Numbered from the stretch's first letter, positions 52,730-61,513 are shown. The stretch: 64,000 nt of DNA from JAUMBM01 sp964441755 (GCA_964441755.1 CAYTVG010000005.1:62001-126000), one strand, 5' to 3'. The notes: a model not told the origin generated them from the letters alone. Numbers and translations are program-made.

Positions 52730-53521
52730 ATGGGTAAGGTAATCGCAATCGCCAATCAAAAGGGCGGTGTGGGCAAGACGACAACAGCCATCAACCTGGC
52801 TGCCTGCCTTGCCGTTCTCGACAAAAAAGTACTTCTCATCGATGCCGACCCACAGGCGAATGCTTCCTCCGGGGTGGGTGTGCTGCCTGGCGATGCCGAT
52901 ACGTCTCTTTACGATTGTATGGTCAACCAGCTGGAAGCTTCTGAAGCTATCTATGAAACAGATACGCCTAACCTGCATATCATGCCCTCCAGTATTGATC
53001 TGGTAGGAGCTGAGCTGGAATTGGTAAATATCCCGCGGCGTGAGTTTGTGATGAAAGGTGTGATTGATCAGGTTAAGCAGCGGTATGACTATATTTTCAT
53101 TGACTGCCTGCCCTCATTGGGTCTGGTGACTATCAATGCGCTCACAGCGGCTGATTCGGTTCTGGTGCCTGTACAGTGCGAATTTTTTGCACTTGAAGGT
53201 CTCACAAAACTGCAGGATACCATTCGACTGGTGCAGCAAAACCTCAACAATCAGCTCAAAATAGAAGGTATTGTCCTTTCTATGTATGACGCCCGCCTTC
53301 GCCTGGCCAATGTTGTTGTTGCCAAGATCCGGGAAATTTTCGACGACAAGGTGTACGATACTATTATTCATCGCAATTCGCGGATTGGCGAGGCACCCAA
53401 CGTACATATGCCCGTGGTGGCAATTAGTGCGGTGAGCCGCGGGGCCATCAATTTCCTAAATCTGGCAGAGGAGTTTCTGCGTAAAAATGGCGAGAAAGCA
53501 TCAACTAAGGTAGATAACTGA
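52730..53521 (+). CDS. parA: Chromosome partitioning ATPase ParA
   Basis: 263 residues. The deviant Walker A is KGGVGKTT at residues 11-18. Walker A' is LLIDADPQANASSG and Walker B is IFIDCLPSLG. ParA coats the nucleoid in its ATP form and, with ParB bound to parS, drives segregation of the origin region. The length and lack of an N-terminal HTH fit chromosomal (type Ib, Soj-like) ParA. parB follows after 137 nt, with a small hairpin (53534-53558) between. No parS site was recognised in the window. Confidence 0.93.
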   Translation: MGKVIAIANQKGGVGKTTTAINLAACLAVLDKKVLLIDADPQANASSGVGVLPGDADTSLYDCMVNQLEASEAIYETDTPNLHIMPSSIDLVGAELELVNIPRREFVMKGVIDQVKQRYDYIFIDCLPSLGLVTINALTAADSVLVPVQCEFFALEGLTKLQDTIRLVQQNLNNQLKIEGIVLSMYDARLRLANVVVAKIREIFDDKVYDTIIHRNSRIGEAPNVHMPVVAISAVSRGAINFLNLAEEFLRKNGEKASTKVDN

Positions 53522-53533
53522 GGTATGCTTTCA

Positions 53534-53558
53534 AGGGGCTTTTCTTTGTAAAACCCCT
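53534..53558 (+). other. Hairpin between parA and parB
   Basis: Stem AGGGG/CCCCT extended by TTTT/AAAA across a bulged C, loop of 6. It may damp or process the parAB message. No T tail. Confidence 0.35.
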
Positions 53559-53658
53559 GTACAGCTATATACGAATGTAACATTTTTGTAGTGCAGCGGT
53601 CATGCAGACAAACTGAATGTCGCTGTAATGACCTCAAATATCCAATGGGAAAAGACTT

Positions 53659-54591
53659 ATGGCAAAAAAACTAGGCAACAGAGTGGGTAAGCAACAATTG
53701 GGCTCAGGGATTGACGCGCTTTTTTCCCGCAATAAGGTGGAGGAAGAAATTGATATTAATCCCGAAGGACTGGTCAGGGAGCTATCCAGCCATTTTGCCA
53801 TGATCCCGTTGGCTGAAATAGAGCGCAACCCCGATCAGCCTCGCAAGGAATTTGATGAAGCTGCTCTGCAGGAACTGGCCGAGAGTATCCGTGTACACAA
53901 TATCATACAGCCGCTGACGGTAAGGCGCATGGCGCCCCGGCAGTACCAAATAATATCCGGGGAGCGTCGCTGGCGCGCCTCCAGGATGGCAGGGCTCGAG
54001 GAGGTACCGGCCTTCATTCGCATTGCCAACGATCAGGAGTTGCTGGAAATGGCCCTGATCGAGAACATTCAGCGGGAGGATCTCAATGCCATGGAGATTG
54101 CCTACTCTTACTATCGCCTCAAAAACGAATTTGAGCTCACCCACGAAAAATTGGCTGATCGTGTGGGTAAAGATCGGTCAACCATCACCAACTACCTACG
54201 TCTGCTGGAGCTGCATCCTGATGTCGTCAATGCTATCAAAACGGATGCAATCAGTATGGGGCATGCCCGCGCAATAGCCGGTCTGTCTGACAAACTGCTG
54301 CAAAAGGAGTTTTTACAAAAGATCCTCGCCAATAATTGGTCGGTGCGCGAAGCGGAGCGGCATACGAAGTCTTTTAAGACAGGGGATAAAGCCAAAACAG
54401 CTGCCAAGGGGCAGTTACGCGCTACCTTGTCTGCCGACGAACAGAAAATGCTGGAGGATTTCAGGGCTTTCTTCGGGACGGGGCAGCTGCGAATACAAGT
54501 TGATGACGCTGCTTCCGGCCGTGGCCAAATCATCATTCCTTTCAAAGATCACCAGCAGCTCACGGAATTTTTCAAGTGCATCGAACAATAG
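53659..54591 (+). CDS. parB: Chromosome partitioning protein ParB
   Basis: 310 residues. The N-terminal CTPase/ParB domain has IERNPDQPRKEFDEAALQEL, the GERRWRASRMAG motif (GERRxRA) and ALIENIQREDLNAMEIA. A helix-turn-helix follows (LADRVGKDRSTITNYLRLLEL) that reads parS. A C-terminal segment for dimerisation completes the protein. ParB loads at parS and spreads by CTP-dependent sliding. The next gene (DUF5683) begins one base after the stop. The order parA-parB-DUF5683 is a conserved Bacteroidota set. Confidence 0.94.
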   Translation: MAKKLGNRVGKQQLGSGIDALFSRNKVEEEIDINPEGLVRELSSHFAMIPLAEIERNPDQPRKEFDEAALQELAESIRVHNIIQPLTVRRMAPRQYQIISGERRWRASRMAGLEEVPAFIRIANDQELLEMALIENIQREDLNAMEIAYSYYRLKNEFELTHEKLADRVGKDRSTITNYLRLLELHPDVVNAIKTDAISMGHARAIAGLSDKLLQKEFLQKILANNWSVREAERHTKSFKTGDKAKTAAKGQLRATLSADEQKMLEDFRAFFGTGQLRIQVDDAASGRGQIIIPFKDHQQLTEFFKCIEQ

Positions 54592-54592
54592 C

Positions 54593-55153
54593 ATGATAAT
54601 TCGACCTATGGCGCTGGCCGGCTTGGCAATATGGCTTACCCTGGGCTTGCATGCGCAAGCCCCGCCGCTGCCAACCGACACCATCGCTGTCGTGCTACCC
54701 GCACTCAGGCCGATCGAACCAACCAAATCGCTGCGCTGGTCGCTTATACCGGGGGGCGGACAGATTTACAATCGCCGCTATTGGAAAGCGCCCATTGTAT
54801 ACGGGGCTTTCGCAGGAGTAGCTGCCTGGGTTGATTTCAACACGACTAACTACAATCGCCTGCAGGAGGCATATCAGCTGAGTTTGTTGGGGGAAACACA
54901 CGAATTTAGCGGTACCCGCCTCGATAACCCGTCCAGCCTGCGGCGGCTGCGCGATAGCTACAATAAACGCCGACAGACGGCCTATGCAGGTTTGCTGATA
55001 CTGTACGCCATGCAGAGTATGGAAGCTTTTGTAGATGCTCACCTGTCTACTTTTGATATCCGCGAAGACTTGGAGCTTGGTTTCCGGCCGGCATTCGTAC
55101 CGCTGCCCGGTAATGAGCTGACGGCTGGTTTGGGTGTTTTCCTGCGATTTTAG
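54593..55153 (+). CDS. DUF5683 family protein
   Basis: 186 residues. The signal peptide from the ATG at 54593 reads MIIRPMALAGLAIWLTLGLH, then AQA. The core SLRWSLIPGGGQIYNRRYWK is the DUF5683 mark (PGxGQIYNxxYWK), followed by a hydrophobic APIVYGAFAGVAAWV and a second membrane-like stretch. Function unknown; the position directly after parB is conserved in the phylum, where dapB and lepB often come next. Here a beta-barrel gene follows instead. An in-frame earlier start would overlap parB and bury the signal peptide. Confidence 0.85.
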   Translation: MIIRPMALAGLAIWLTLGLHAQAPPLPTDTIAVVLPALRPIEPTKSLRWSLIPGGGQIYNRRYWKAPIVYGAFAGVAAWVDFNTTNYNRLQEAYQLSLLGETHEFSGTRLDNPSSLRRLRDSYNKRRQTAYAGLLILYAMQSMEAFVDAHLSTFDIREDLELGFRPAFVPLPGNELTAGLGVFLRF

Positions 55154-55223
55154 TCATTCAGTTGGGTATGGGCAAAACACATTGGCCGGTGCGGCGTTCT
55201 TAGTGAGTATCAAACCTGCTGTT

Positions 55224-55934
55224 ATGCGCATCCTTTTCATCATAGGTGGCCTGCTGCTGCTGGCCGGGTCAGTATTCGCACAGACAGAGCGCAATTGGGG
55301 GCTGGTAGTCTCGCCTCAATTGGGACATCGCCGCTTGTTGTATACCGATGCTTATACCCGTGAAGATATTGCAGCCTTTGAGGCAGCGGAAAAATTTCGG
55401 CCAGGTATCAGTTTGGGAGTGCTTAGTAGCCGCCGTGTCGACAAAATTGGCCTGCAGATTGGCCTGCAATATGCCAACGCAGGCTATCTCAGCCCCAGAA
55501 CAGATTACGCACTCAACGATCCCGAAAGAGGAATTTATACCTCTTTTCGCCGGGCTTATCGGGTGCACCAAATCAATGTGCCCCTGTCAATTAATTTTTA
55601 TCAGGATTTGGGCACGAAAAATGCCTTTTATTTTATGTTCGGCGTGAATCTGGGGTACCAACTGTCTGCAGATTCTGTGCTGCTTCGGTATACGGGCGAA
55701 ACCACAGACAGGCAGTATAGCCGGGAAACTACCGAAATACGGGCCTTTCAGCAAGGCTTCCAGACTGCCATGGGCTGGGAAAGAAAACTGGGCAAGCGTG
55801 TTTTACTGGCGGTACAACCGACATTTACTTTCTGGTTTTCGGGTGTTTTCCCGCGAGAAGTGCCCCTAAACAGAAATTTATATCAGCTGGGGCTCTCAAC
55901 TTCTGTACGCTTACAGCGGCCAGCCTTAGAATAG
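55224..55934 (+). CDS. Outer-membrane beta-barrel protein
   Basis: 236 residues. The start at 55224 gives a signal peptide (ILFIIGGLLLLAGSVFAQ). The mature part alternates polar and hydrophobic residues in strands of 9-11, for example KIGLQIGLQYANAGY, FYFMFGVNLGYQL and the last strand YQLGLSTSVRL, as in PorT-type eight-stranded barrels (outer-membrane protein beta-barrel family). No plug or receptor motif is seen. It lies 70 nt after DUF5683 and may be in the parAB transcript. Substrate or partner unknown. Confidence 0.75.
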   Translation: MRILFIIGGLLLLAGSVFAQTERNWGLVVSPQLGHRRLLYTDAYTREDIAAFEAAEKFRPGISLGVLSSRRVDKIGLQIGLQYANAGYLSPRTDYALNDPERGIYTSFRRAYRVHQINVPLSINFYQDLGTKNAFYFMFGVNLGYQLSADSVLLRYTGETTDRQYSRETTEIRAFQQGFQTAMGWERKLGKRVLLAVQPTFTFWFSGVFPREVPLNRNLYQLGLSTSVRLQRPALE

Positions 55935-56023
55935 CTGTCCTATCAGAGGGGCATTGGCCGCCAAAATTGGCAGCCTTTGTCAATACCATCAATATTATTA
56001 TAATATAATTAATTGTAAATACT

Positions 56024-57010
56024 ATGGAATATCGCAGACTCGGTAAATCTGGCCTGCAGCTGAGCGTTCTTTCGTTGGGCTCCTGGCTTACTTTTGGCAA
56101 ACAAATCGGGGATGATGTTGCAGAAGCCCTGATGGTGGAGGCCTATGATCAGGGGGTAAACTTTTTTGATAACGCTGAAATCTACGCGCAGGGCAAGTCG
56201 GAAATTGTCATGGGCAATATCCTTACAAAGCAAGGATGGGACCGTACGTCTTATGTCGTATCGAGTAAAGTTTTTTTTGGAGATGGTCGAAAAAAACCCA
56301 ACCAGACAGGGCTCAGTCGCAAGCATATCATGGAGGCTTGTGAGGCTGCACTCAAGCGTTTGCAGGTTGATTATCTGGATCTCTTCTTCTGTCATCGCCC
56401 TGACAAGCAGACGCCTATAGAGGAGACTGTGTGGGCTATGAACCACCTGATCCAGCAGGGAAAAATTCTCTATTGGGGTACAAGTGAGTGGTCTGCACAG
56501 GAAATCATGGAGGCACATCTGGCGGCGCGGGATCTAAGGCTCATCGGACCTGTTATGGAGCAGCCTCAATACAATATGTTTCATCGCGACAGAATGGAAG
56601 TTGAGTATAACCAGATTTTCAAAAATATAGGGCTCGGAACTACCATCTGGTCGCCGCTGGCCAGTGGGGTGTTGACGGGCAAGTACCTTGAAGAATTTCC
56701 TTCGAATACCCGCCTGGGTATGCAGGGGCTGGAGTGGCTCAAAAATGATGCACTGACGGAATCGCGGCTGGAGGTTGTCAGAAAACTCAAGCGTGAAGTG
56801 GCTGACGAGCTGGGCGTGAGTCTGCCCAAACTGGGTATTGCCTGGTGTGTCAAAAATCCAAATGTGAGTACGGTCATCCTTGGCGCCAGCAAAACCACAC
56901 ACCTGCGTGAGAATCTCGATGCGCTAAAGGTAGTTCCGCTGCTGACAGATGAGGTGATGGAGCAAATCGATGCTATTCTCGGCAACAAGCCCGAGCACCC
57001 TGCTTACTAG
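56024..57010 (+). CDS. Aldo/keto reductase, KCNAB/YghZ-like
   Basis: 328 residues, TIM barrel. The catalytic tetrad is visible: Asp in NFFDNAEIYAQG (with the Tyr), Lys in VVSSKVFF and His in LFFCHRPD. The NADPH site near the end reads VSTVILGASKTTHLRENL. The closest groups are the voltage-gated potassium-channel beta subunit-like AKRs and YghZ, which reduce methylglyoxal and other aldehydes. The length is normal. It is convergent with ilvE, with a shared hairpin between. Its true substrate is unknown. Confidence 0.9.
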   Translation: MEYRRLGKSGLQLSVLSLGSWLTFGKQIGDDVAEALMVEAYDQGVNFFDNAEIYAQGKSEIVMGNILTKQGWDRTSYVVSSKVFFGDGRKKPNQTGLSRKHIMEACEAALKRLQVDYLDLFFCHRPDKQTPIEETVWAMNHLIQQGKILYWGTSEWSAQEIMEAHLAARDLRLIGPVMEQPQYNMFHRDRMEVEYNQIFKNIGLGTTIWSPLASGVLTGKYLEEFPSNTRLGMQGLEWLKNDALTESRLEVVRKLKREVADELGVSLPKLGIAWCVKNPNVSTVILGASKTTHLRENLDALKVVPLLTDEVMEQIDAILGNKPEHPAY

Positions 57011-57041
57011 CAGCCACAGGCAAGGTGTTATACGCAATACT

Positions 57042-57085
57042 TCTGACAATATTTCGCTGCAAAAAGGCGGCGAAATATTGTCAGA
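57042..57085. terminator. Shared hairpin terminator, aldo/keto reductase / ilvE
   Basis: Perfect 16-bp stem TCTGACAATATTTCGC/GCGAAATATTGTCAGA with a 12-nt loop, between convergent genes. There is no clear T run, so termination is likely but not certain. Confidence 0.6.
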
Positions 57086-57094
57086 CAATTTCGT

Positions 57095-58156
57095 TTATTT
57101 GACGGGAACATTCCAGCCGTAAGTGTCTTCGATACGACCGGCGCGTAGTCCGTTGATATAAGATTTGATAAACTCACCCACCGGGCGATGATCAACTGAA
57201 GGAAGCTCCATCACCCGGTCACCCAGTGCAATGTGGGATACGTGGCTTACAACAGCAGCTGTACCCGCGCCAAAACATTCCTGCAATCGCTTATTCTCGT
57301 AAGCGTCGACGATTTCATGAATAGATACAGGTCGTTCCTCAATGGTATATCCCTGATCTTTCATGAAGATGAGAATACTATCGCGGGTGATCCCCCGCAA
57401 AATAGCACCATCAGTTGCCGGTGTGACCAGTTTTCCGTCAATGACAAAGAAGATATTCATGGTACCTACTTCCTGCACCATGTCCATGTTGGGGCCACCC
57501 ATCCACATCACCTGATCAAAACCTTTCTGCTGTGCCAATTTGGCCGGGTATAAGCTGCCGGCGTAATTGCCCGCAGCTTTGGCTTCACCGGTACCCCCGG
57601 GTACGGCGCGTACGTAGTGTTGCTCAACCAGCAACCGCACAGGTTTTGGATAGTAAGGCCCTACCGGACCGCTGAAAATAATCAGTCGGTAGCTATCAGA
57701 AGGACGCACTCCAATGAACTCGTCCGTGGCAAACATAAAAGGGCGGATGTATAGAGCACTGCCCTCGTTGGTCGGTATCCAGGCTTTGTCCAAAGCGACC
57801 AGCGTTTTGAGCGCCTCTACAAAATCAGCCTCGGGGAAAGCCGGCATTACCAGACGTTCAGCCGAACGGTTGAGTCTGCGGGCATGCATCTCAGGGCGAA
57901 AGAGCATGGGCGTACCATCCTCAGTCTTACTCGCTTTCATACCCTCAAAAATAGACTGACCGTAATGAAGCGCCATAAGCGCCGGATGAATACTGAAAGG
58001 GCCAAACGGCACAATCCGGTAATCACCCCACTGCCCGTTTGTATAGTCTGCTACGAACATGTGATCGGCAAAAACCCTTCCGAAGGGAATGTCGTCAAAG
58101 TTTACAGTATGCAAACCCGATGACTGCGTTTTGGTTATTTGTATCCGCTGTTCCAT
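57095..58156 (-). CDS. ilvE: Branched-chain amino acid aminotransferase
   Basis: 353 residues, fold-type IV PLP enzyme. It makes or breaks down Val, Leu and Ile by exchange with 2-oxoglutarate/glutamate. Landmarks: HYGQSIFEGMKASK, RPEMHARRLNRSAERL, the PLP Lys in GEAKAAGNYAGSL, QEVGTMNIFFV and the GTAAVVSHV motif near the end. It is the eukaryote-like BCAT II length. The start at 58156 (MEQRIQITKTQ) fits; an ATG at 58165 is also possible, while a GTG at 58171 falls on the promoter box. Also useful for branched fatty-acid primers used by FabH. Confidence 0.95.
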   Translation of the reverse strand: MEQRIQITKTQSSGLHTVNFDDIPFGRVFADHMFVADYTNGQWGDYRIVPFGPFSIHPALMALHYGQSIFEGMKASKTEDGTPMLFRPEMHARRLNRSAERLVMPAFPEADFVEALKTLVALDKAWIPTNEGSALYIRPFMFATDEFIGVRPSDSYRLIIFSGPVGPYYPKPVRLLVEQHYVRAVPGGTGEAKAAGNYAGSLYPAKLAQQKGFDQVMWMGGPNMDMVQEVGTMNIFFVIDGKLVTPATDGAILRGITRDSILIFMKDQGYTIEERPVSIHEIVDAYENKRLQECFGAGTAAVVSHVSHIALGDRVMELPSVDHRPVGEFIKSYINGLRAGRIEDTYGWNVPVK

Positions 58157-58170
58157 GATGGTCATTTTCA

Positions 58171-58178
58171 CAAAGTTA
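58171..58178 (-). promoter_or_regulatory. -7 box TAACTTTG for ilvE
   Basis: Exact TAnnTTTG on the minus strand, 5-14 nt before the candidate start codons 58165 and 58156, so the leader is very short. Confidence 0.5.
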
Positions 58179-58210
58179 ATAAAAAAATTTCAAATAGTGA
58201 GAGTAATTTG

Positions 58211-58240
58211 TTTGGATTCGGAATTTAATTCTTATTTTTG
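58211..58240 (+). promoter_or_regulatory. Promoter of the 58264 gene
   Basis: TTTG (58211-58214), 18-nt spacer, TATTTTTG (58233-58240), 23 nt before the GTG start at 58264; one of the best promoter matches in the window. Confidence 0.7.
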
Positions 58241-58263
58241 TTTTATATATAAATGCTTATTCT

Positions 58264-58710
58264 GTGAAACGTGCATTTGACATTGAGCTGATTGACTTCC
58301 CTGAAGGAGAATGGAATACGGATGCGGTGGGGCAGCCGGCGCTGTTGGTAGTGGTATGTACCGATGCTGCCGGCAGGGATTCGGATCTGGCATATTTGGA
58401 AAAGGTGCTGGAATCAGTTCAGTTGGCGCCTGTCGGTCAGCGAGTGAGGCTACTGGTTGTGGAAGGGGAGGAAAATCTGCCCCTTTTTACGCTGCTCAAC
58501 CGCTGGCAGTGTACAACGGCCCTGCTCTTTGGCCTTACGCCTGCTGCTGCAGGCTTACAGTCGGCCGCTCAACGTTACCAACCGCTGAGGATAGCGGGCA
58601 AAACATTGCTGTTTTGTGACCTGCTCTCGGTGATACGCCAGGCGAGAGAGCAAGGGGACAAGACAAAGGCTATGGCGCTTTGGCAGGCGATGAAACAAAT
58701 ACTACAATAA
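58264..58710 (+). CDS. Small alpha/beta protein of unknown function
   Basis: 148 residues from a GTG at 58264, which sits 23 nt after a strong promoter. The pattern is alternating strands and helices: QPALLVVVCTDAAG, RVRLLVVEGEEN, CTTALLFGLTPAA, then LRIAGKTLLFCDLLSVI and a final helix KAMALWQAMKQIL. I recall small Bacteroidota proteins with the same shape and an ending like LLFADSLSxI ... LWxxLK that are annotated only as hypothetical. A DNA-polymerase psi-like fold was considered but cannot be shown. There is no signal peptide or membrane segment. Divergent from ilvE. Confidence 0.65.
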   Translation: MKRAFDIELIDFPEGEWNTDAVGQPALLVVVCTDAAGRDSDLAYLEKVLESVQLAPVGQRVRLLVVEGEENLPLFTLLNRWQCTTALLFGLTPAAAGLQSAAQRYQPLRIAGKTLLFCDLLSVIRQAREQGDKTKAMALWQAMKQILQ

Positions 58711-59230
58711 TTGTGGTGCAGCCGTATTGCTTGTGAGGACACAGGAGCGGAAAAGAAGTGCTTTTGACTTGTTTTTCAGGAAACTAAAACACTTCAATTA
58801 TTGTATCCTATGTTGTGTCTGTACATGTAGCCCCTCTATGCACTCATTTATTTTGCGGGAGCAGAAAATATGGGATTCTGTGCTGCTGCGAGAGGTGTTT
58901 TGGGGTGTTATGGCCGATAATACAATAAATAACGCTAAGTCAGCGATATATAGTTGTTATGAAGATTCATCCGCCATCAGACAACCTATTTAAAGTGTTT
59001 CCGGAAATTTCGACCGAATACAAATCAGATTGTTTTTTCACGCGTTTTGCGTTTTTGAAAGAGGGCATAGCCAAGGCTATGAGAAGGGAAAAGATGGAAA
59101 ATGCTGAAAAAAACGTCTGGAGCGTGGTCTGTACTCGAATAAACGCTTGGCTACCTGCCACAGGCAAATGCCTAGCAATATTGTGAATACTACCTTGATA
59201 CATAAACTAAACAAATAAATAACTTTTTTC
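58711..59230. other. Intergenic region without a recognised gene
   Basis: 520 bases. Short open frames exist on both strands but show no codon bias, signal peptide or family motif. No clear TAnnTTTG box is seen before the DUF4783 gene (a weaker TACCTTGA lies at about 59191). No repeats or RNA were recognised. Confidence 0.4.
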
Positions 59231-59620
59231 ATGAGAATGATCATCCTGGCTTTAGCTTCGTTATTCCTTTCAGCCATGACAGTCGTGGAAAGTACTAGTC
59301 TGGGAGAGATTATGCGCGCGCTGGGTAGTGGTAATGCAGTGGTTTTAGGTCAGTATTTTGACAGTAATGTCGAGATTGCTATCATGGACGATGAGCAGAC
59401 GTATACCAAAGACCGGGCTATACAAGTGATGAAAGATTTTTTCGCCCGCAACCCGACCAAGGGCTTTGTACAAGTACACCAGGGCGTTTCCAGACAGAGC
59501 CAGTCGGAGTACATTATCGGCAATTTGTCAACTACCAATGGCATTTTTCGGGTCTATATTTACTGCCGGGTTGCAGGAGCTAACTATTTTGTTCAGGAAA
59601 TTCGCATCGATCGAGAGTAG
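59231..59620 (+). CDS. DUF4783 family exported protein
   Basis: 129 residues with a signal peptide (MIILALASLFLSAMTVVES). The mature part reads LGEIMRALGSGNAVVLGQYF, then DRAIQVMKDFFARNPTKGF, QVHQGVSRQSQSEYIIGNL and the last strands, consistent with the DUF4783 NTF2-like fold (a cone-shaped sheet with a pocket). The family is common in Bacteroidota and has no known role. ATGs at 59231 and 59237 are both possible. The gene stands alone between two gaps. The 196-base gap to the next gene holds nothing recognised. Confidence 0.8.
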   Translation: MRMIILALASLFLSAMTVVESTSLGEIMRALGSGNAVVLGQYFDSNVEIAIMDDEQTYTKDRAIQVMKDFFARNPTKGFVQVHQGVSRQSQSEYIIGNLSTTNGIFRVYIYCRVAGANYFVQEIRIDRE

Positions 59621-59816
59621 GTTTTGCCGCCGGACAGGCATCTAAGTTGGAATCTGCCAGGCGGGACCGTTATTGCAGGACTTAGCGGTAAAGATTCCGC
59701 TGGCATTGTGAGGACAGCCGAGGGTAGGGCGATTATCGGATTGTCGTTAGCTTTCCTGTTGCTTCAGCAGTTTGCCGGCCAGCTTCCTTTGCCGGATTAG
59801 CTATACTTTCTGTTTC

Positions 59817-60617
59817 TCATAGCTGCTTCCAGTCAATATCTCCCTCCAGGACACCAATGCCAAAAAGGGCAAAATCATATTGTACAGGATCTTCAGGAGA
59901 GAACAACCGTAGTTGTTCGGTCAATTCCAGTACAGCCAACCAGTCGGTCTGCTTTCTTTCCAGCAATTGGAGTCGCCTTGCAATTCTGTCTACATGCACG
60001 TCGAGAGGTATAAGCAGTTGATGCATCCCTATGCGGGACCAAATACCCAGATCTACGCCCTTGTTGTCTTTGCGAACCATCCAGCGCAAAAACATATTGA
60101 TTCTTTTGCAAGTAGAGCCACGCAGCGGTGTTGCTACGTGCTTGCGCGTCCTGTCCGGTGCGTATGCGAGTGAGAAGAACAGTTCGTGAAAGCCGGCAAT
60201 GGCTGCCGACACATCGGGTGCATCGGGCAATAAAAAACGGGCAAATGCATCTTCGAGGCTGGCATGCTCCTGGTAATAATGCTTCAGAAAAGCCAGGAAA
60301 TAGAGGCTGTCTGTCGGCTGAAAGGTTCTATGCACAAACTGCTCAAACCGCTGCAGATCCTTCTCCCGATGATGTAGCACGAAGTCATAGGGAGCACCAT
60401 CCATCAAACGGATGAGTTTTTCCGCGCTAGCCAGAATGGATTTTCGCTGACCCCACGCCAGCATAGCGGTCCAAAAGCCCATAATCTCCTGATCCTGGCG
60501 CCTGGTAAACCGATGCGGAATGGATACCGGATCCTGCCCGATGAAATCGGGTCCGTTGTAACGATTGACGGCCTGATCCAGCAACTGTCTGATGCGTTCG
60601 TTGGGAGAAGCGTTCAC
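59817..60617 (-). CDS. TIGR02757 (DUF2400) family protein
   Basis: 266 residues. Conserved blocks of the family are FIGQDPVSIPHRF, the DQEIMGFWTAMLAWGQRKSI, KRINMFLRWMVRKDNKGVDLG and LLIPLDVHVDRIARRLQLLER. The family is distantly like HhH-type DNA glycosylases (helical fold with an Asp after a hairpin), but no activity is known. It is present in most Bacteroidota. The gene follows the glycosyltransferase after 8 nt and is therefore in the same operon; this pairing alone does not reveal a function. Cytosolic. Confidence 0.88.
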   Translation of the reverse strand: MNASPNERIRQLLDQAVNRYNGPDFIGQDPVSIPHRFTRRQDQEIMGFWTAMLAWGQRKSILASAEKLIRLMDGAPYDFVLHHREKDLQRFEQFVHRTFQPTDSLYFLAFLKHYYQEHASLEDAFARFLLPDAPDVSAAIAGFHELFFSLAYAPDRTRKHVATPLRGSTCKRINMFLRWMVRKDNKGVDLGIWSRIGMHQLLIPLDVHVDRIARRLQLLERKQTDWLAVLELTEQLRLFSPEDPVQYDFALFGIGVLEGDIDWKQL

Positions 60618-60625
60618 TTGGGGAG

Positions 60626-61378
60626 TCAGACTTGGTTGAGGCGGTAGCGAGGATGCTTTATCAATCCGGTACGCTGAAGGAAGTGTGTCAGTGACACGCT
60701 TACTACTCCCAGTCCATAGCGGACACTGCGTCGGAAATTAATCGAGGAAGCTTCTTCAAAGTATTTGGTAGGACAGGTCACTTCTGCGATTTCGAAGCCG
60801 GCATAGATTATCTGTGAGAGCATCTCATTGTCGAAAACAAAATCATCAGAATTACAGTTGTAGTCGATTCGCTGAAGGACAGTCCGGCTAAAAGCCCGAT
60901 ATCCTGTGTGATATTCAGACAGTTTGTAGTTGACCAGCCAATTTTGAAAAAGCGTGAGCATACGGTTGGCAAAGTACTTATAGACAGGCATACCGCCGGC
61001 GAGCGCCCCTTTACCCAGAATGCGAGAGCCCAGTACGACAGGATAGAGCTCATCACCGATGATATTGACCATGGCCGGGATGAGTTTGGGTGTGTACTGA
61101 TAGTCGGGATGCAGCATGATGACAATGTCTGCACCCAATGCCAGCGCCTTGTTGTAGAGCGTCTTCTGATTGCCACCATATCCCTTATTGGATTCATGCA
61201 CAAGCACGTGCCTGATACCAATACTGGCCGCCAGTTCTGAAGTATTGTCCTTACTGGCATCGTCACAGAGAATGACTTCATCTACCAGATCGAACGGAAT
61301 CTCGTTGTATGTCTTTTCGAGCGTAAGTGCCGCGTTGTAGGCGGGCAGCACAACGACTACTTTTTTTCCTTTGTACAT
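60626..61378 (-). CDS. Family 2 glycosyltransferase, DPM1-like
   Basis: 250 residues, GT-A fold. The start at 61378 gives MYKGKKVVVVLPAYNAALTL, the normal opening. The nucleotide-sugar site includes ILCDDASKDNT and, later, MLHPDYQYTP (DxD-like) and VLGSRILGKGA. There are no strong transmembrane helices, so it resembles dolichol-phosphate-mannose synthase catalytic domains or polyprenyl-phosphate glycosyltransferases. It probably moves a sugar to a lipid carrier at the inner membrane. It leads an operon with TIGR02757 and has a TTTTG/TATCTTTG promoter. Confidence 0.88.
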   Translation of the reverse strand: MYKGKKVVVVLPAYNAALTLEKTYNEIPFDLVDEVILCDDASKDNTSELAASIGIRHVLVHESNKGYGGNQKTLYNKALALGADIVIMLHPDYQYTPKLIPAMVNIIGDELYPVVLGSRILGKGALAGGMPVYKYFANRMLTLFQNWLVNYKLSEYHTGYRAFSRTVLQRIDYNCNSDDFVFDNEMLSQIIYAGFEIAEVTCPTKYFEEASSINFRRSVRYGLGVVSVSLTHFLQRTGLIKHPRYRLNQV

Positions 61379-61398
61379 AAACTCTGCCTGATTGGCCG

Positions 61399-61428
61399 CA
61401 AAGATAATAAAAGAGAAGCTGTGGCAAA
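61399..61428 (-). promoter_or_regulatory. Promoter of the glycosyltransferase operon
   Basis: On the minus strand: TTTG (61428-61425), 18-nt spacer, TATCTTTG (61406-61399), 20 nt before the start. It partly overlaps the foot of the upstream hairpin. Confidence 0.65.
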
Positions 61429-61475
61429 ACACTCTTTGGGGGCTAAGGCTGCCAAAGCATGTTTTCCCACAGCTT
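61417..61475 (-). terminator. Terminator-like hairpin after the deacetylase gene
   Basis: Arms AAGCTGTGGCAAAACA and TGTTTTCCCACAGCTT, with an inner CTTTGG/CCAAAG pair. On the minus strand it is followed by CTCTTTTATTATC. It lies 38 nt past the deacetylase stop. Confidence 0.6.
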
Positions 61476-61513
61476 ACAGGCGTTACAGGAGAGGGGGGAT
61501 TACAGATAAAACG

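Noticed and set aside
51700..56000. parS site near parAB
   Set aside because: No palindrome of the type TGTTnCACGTGnAACA was found; CACGTG cores elsewhere (about 4396, 25149, 36417) lack the flanking arms.
58727..58993. 88-residue plus-strand open frame after the 58264 gene
   Set aside because: Cys-rich, no secondary-structure pattern, no motif, and no promoter box; treated as non-coding.
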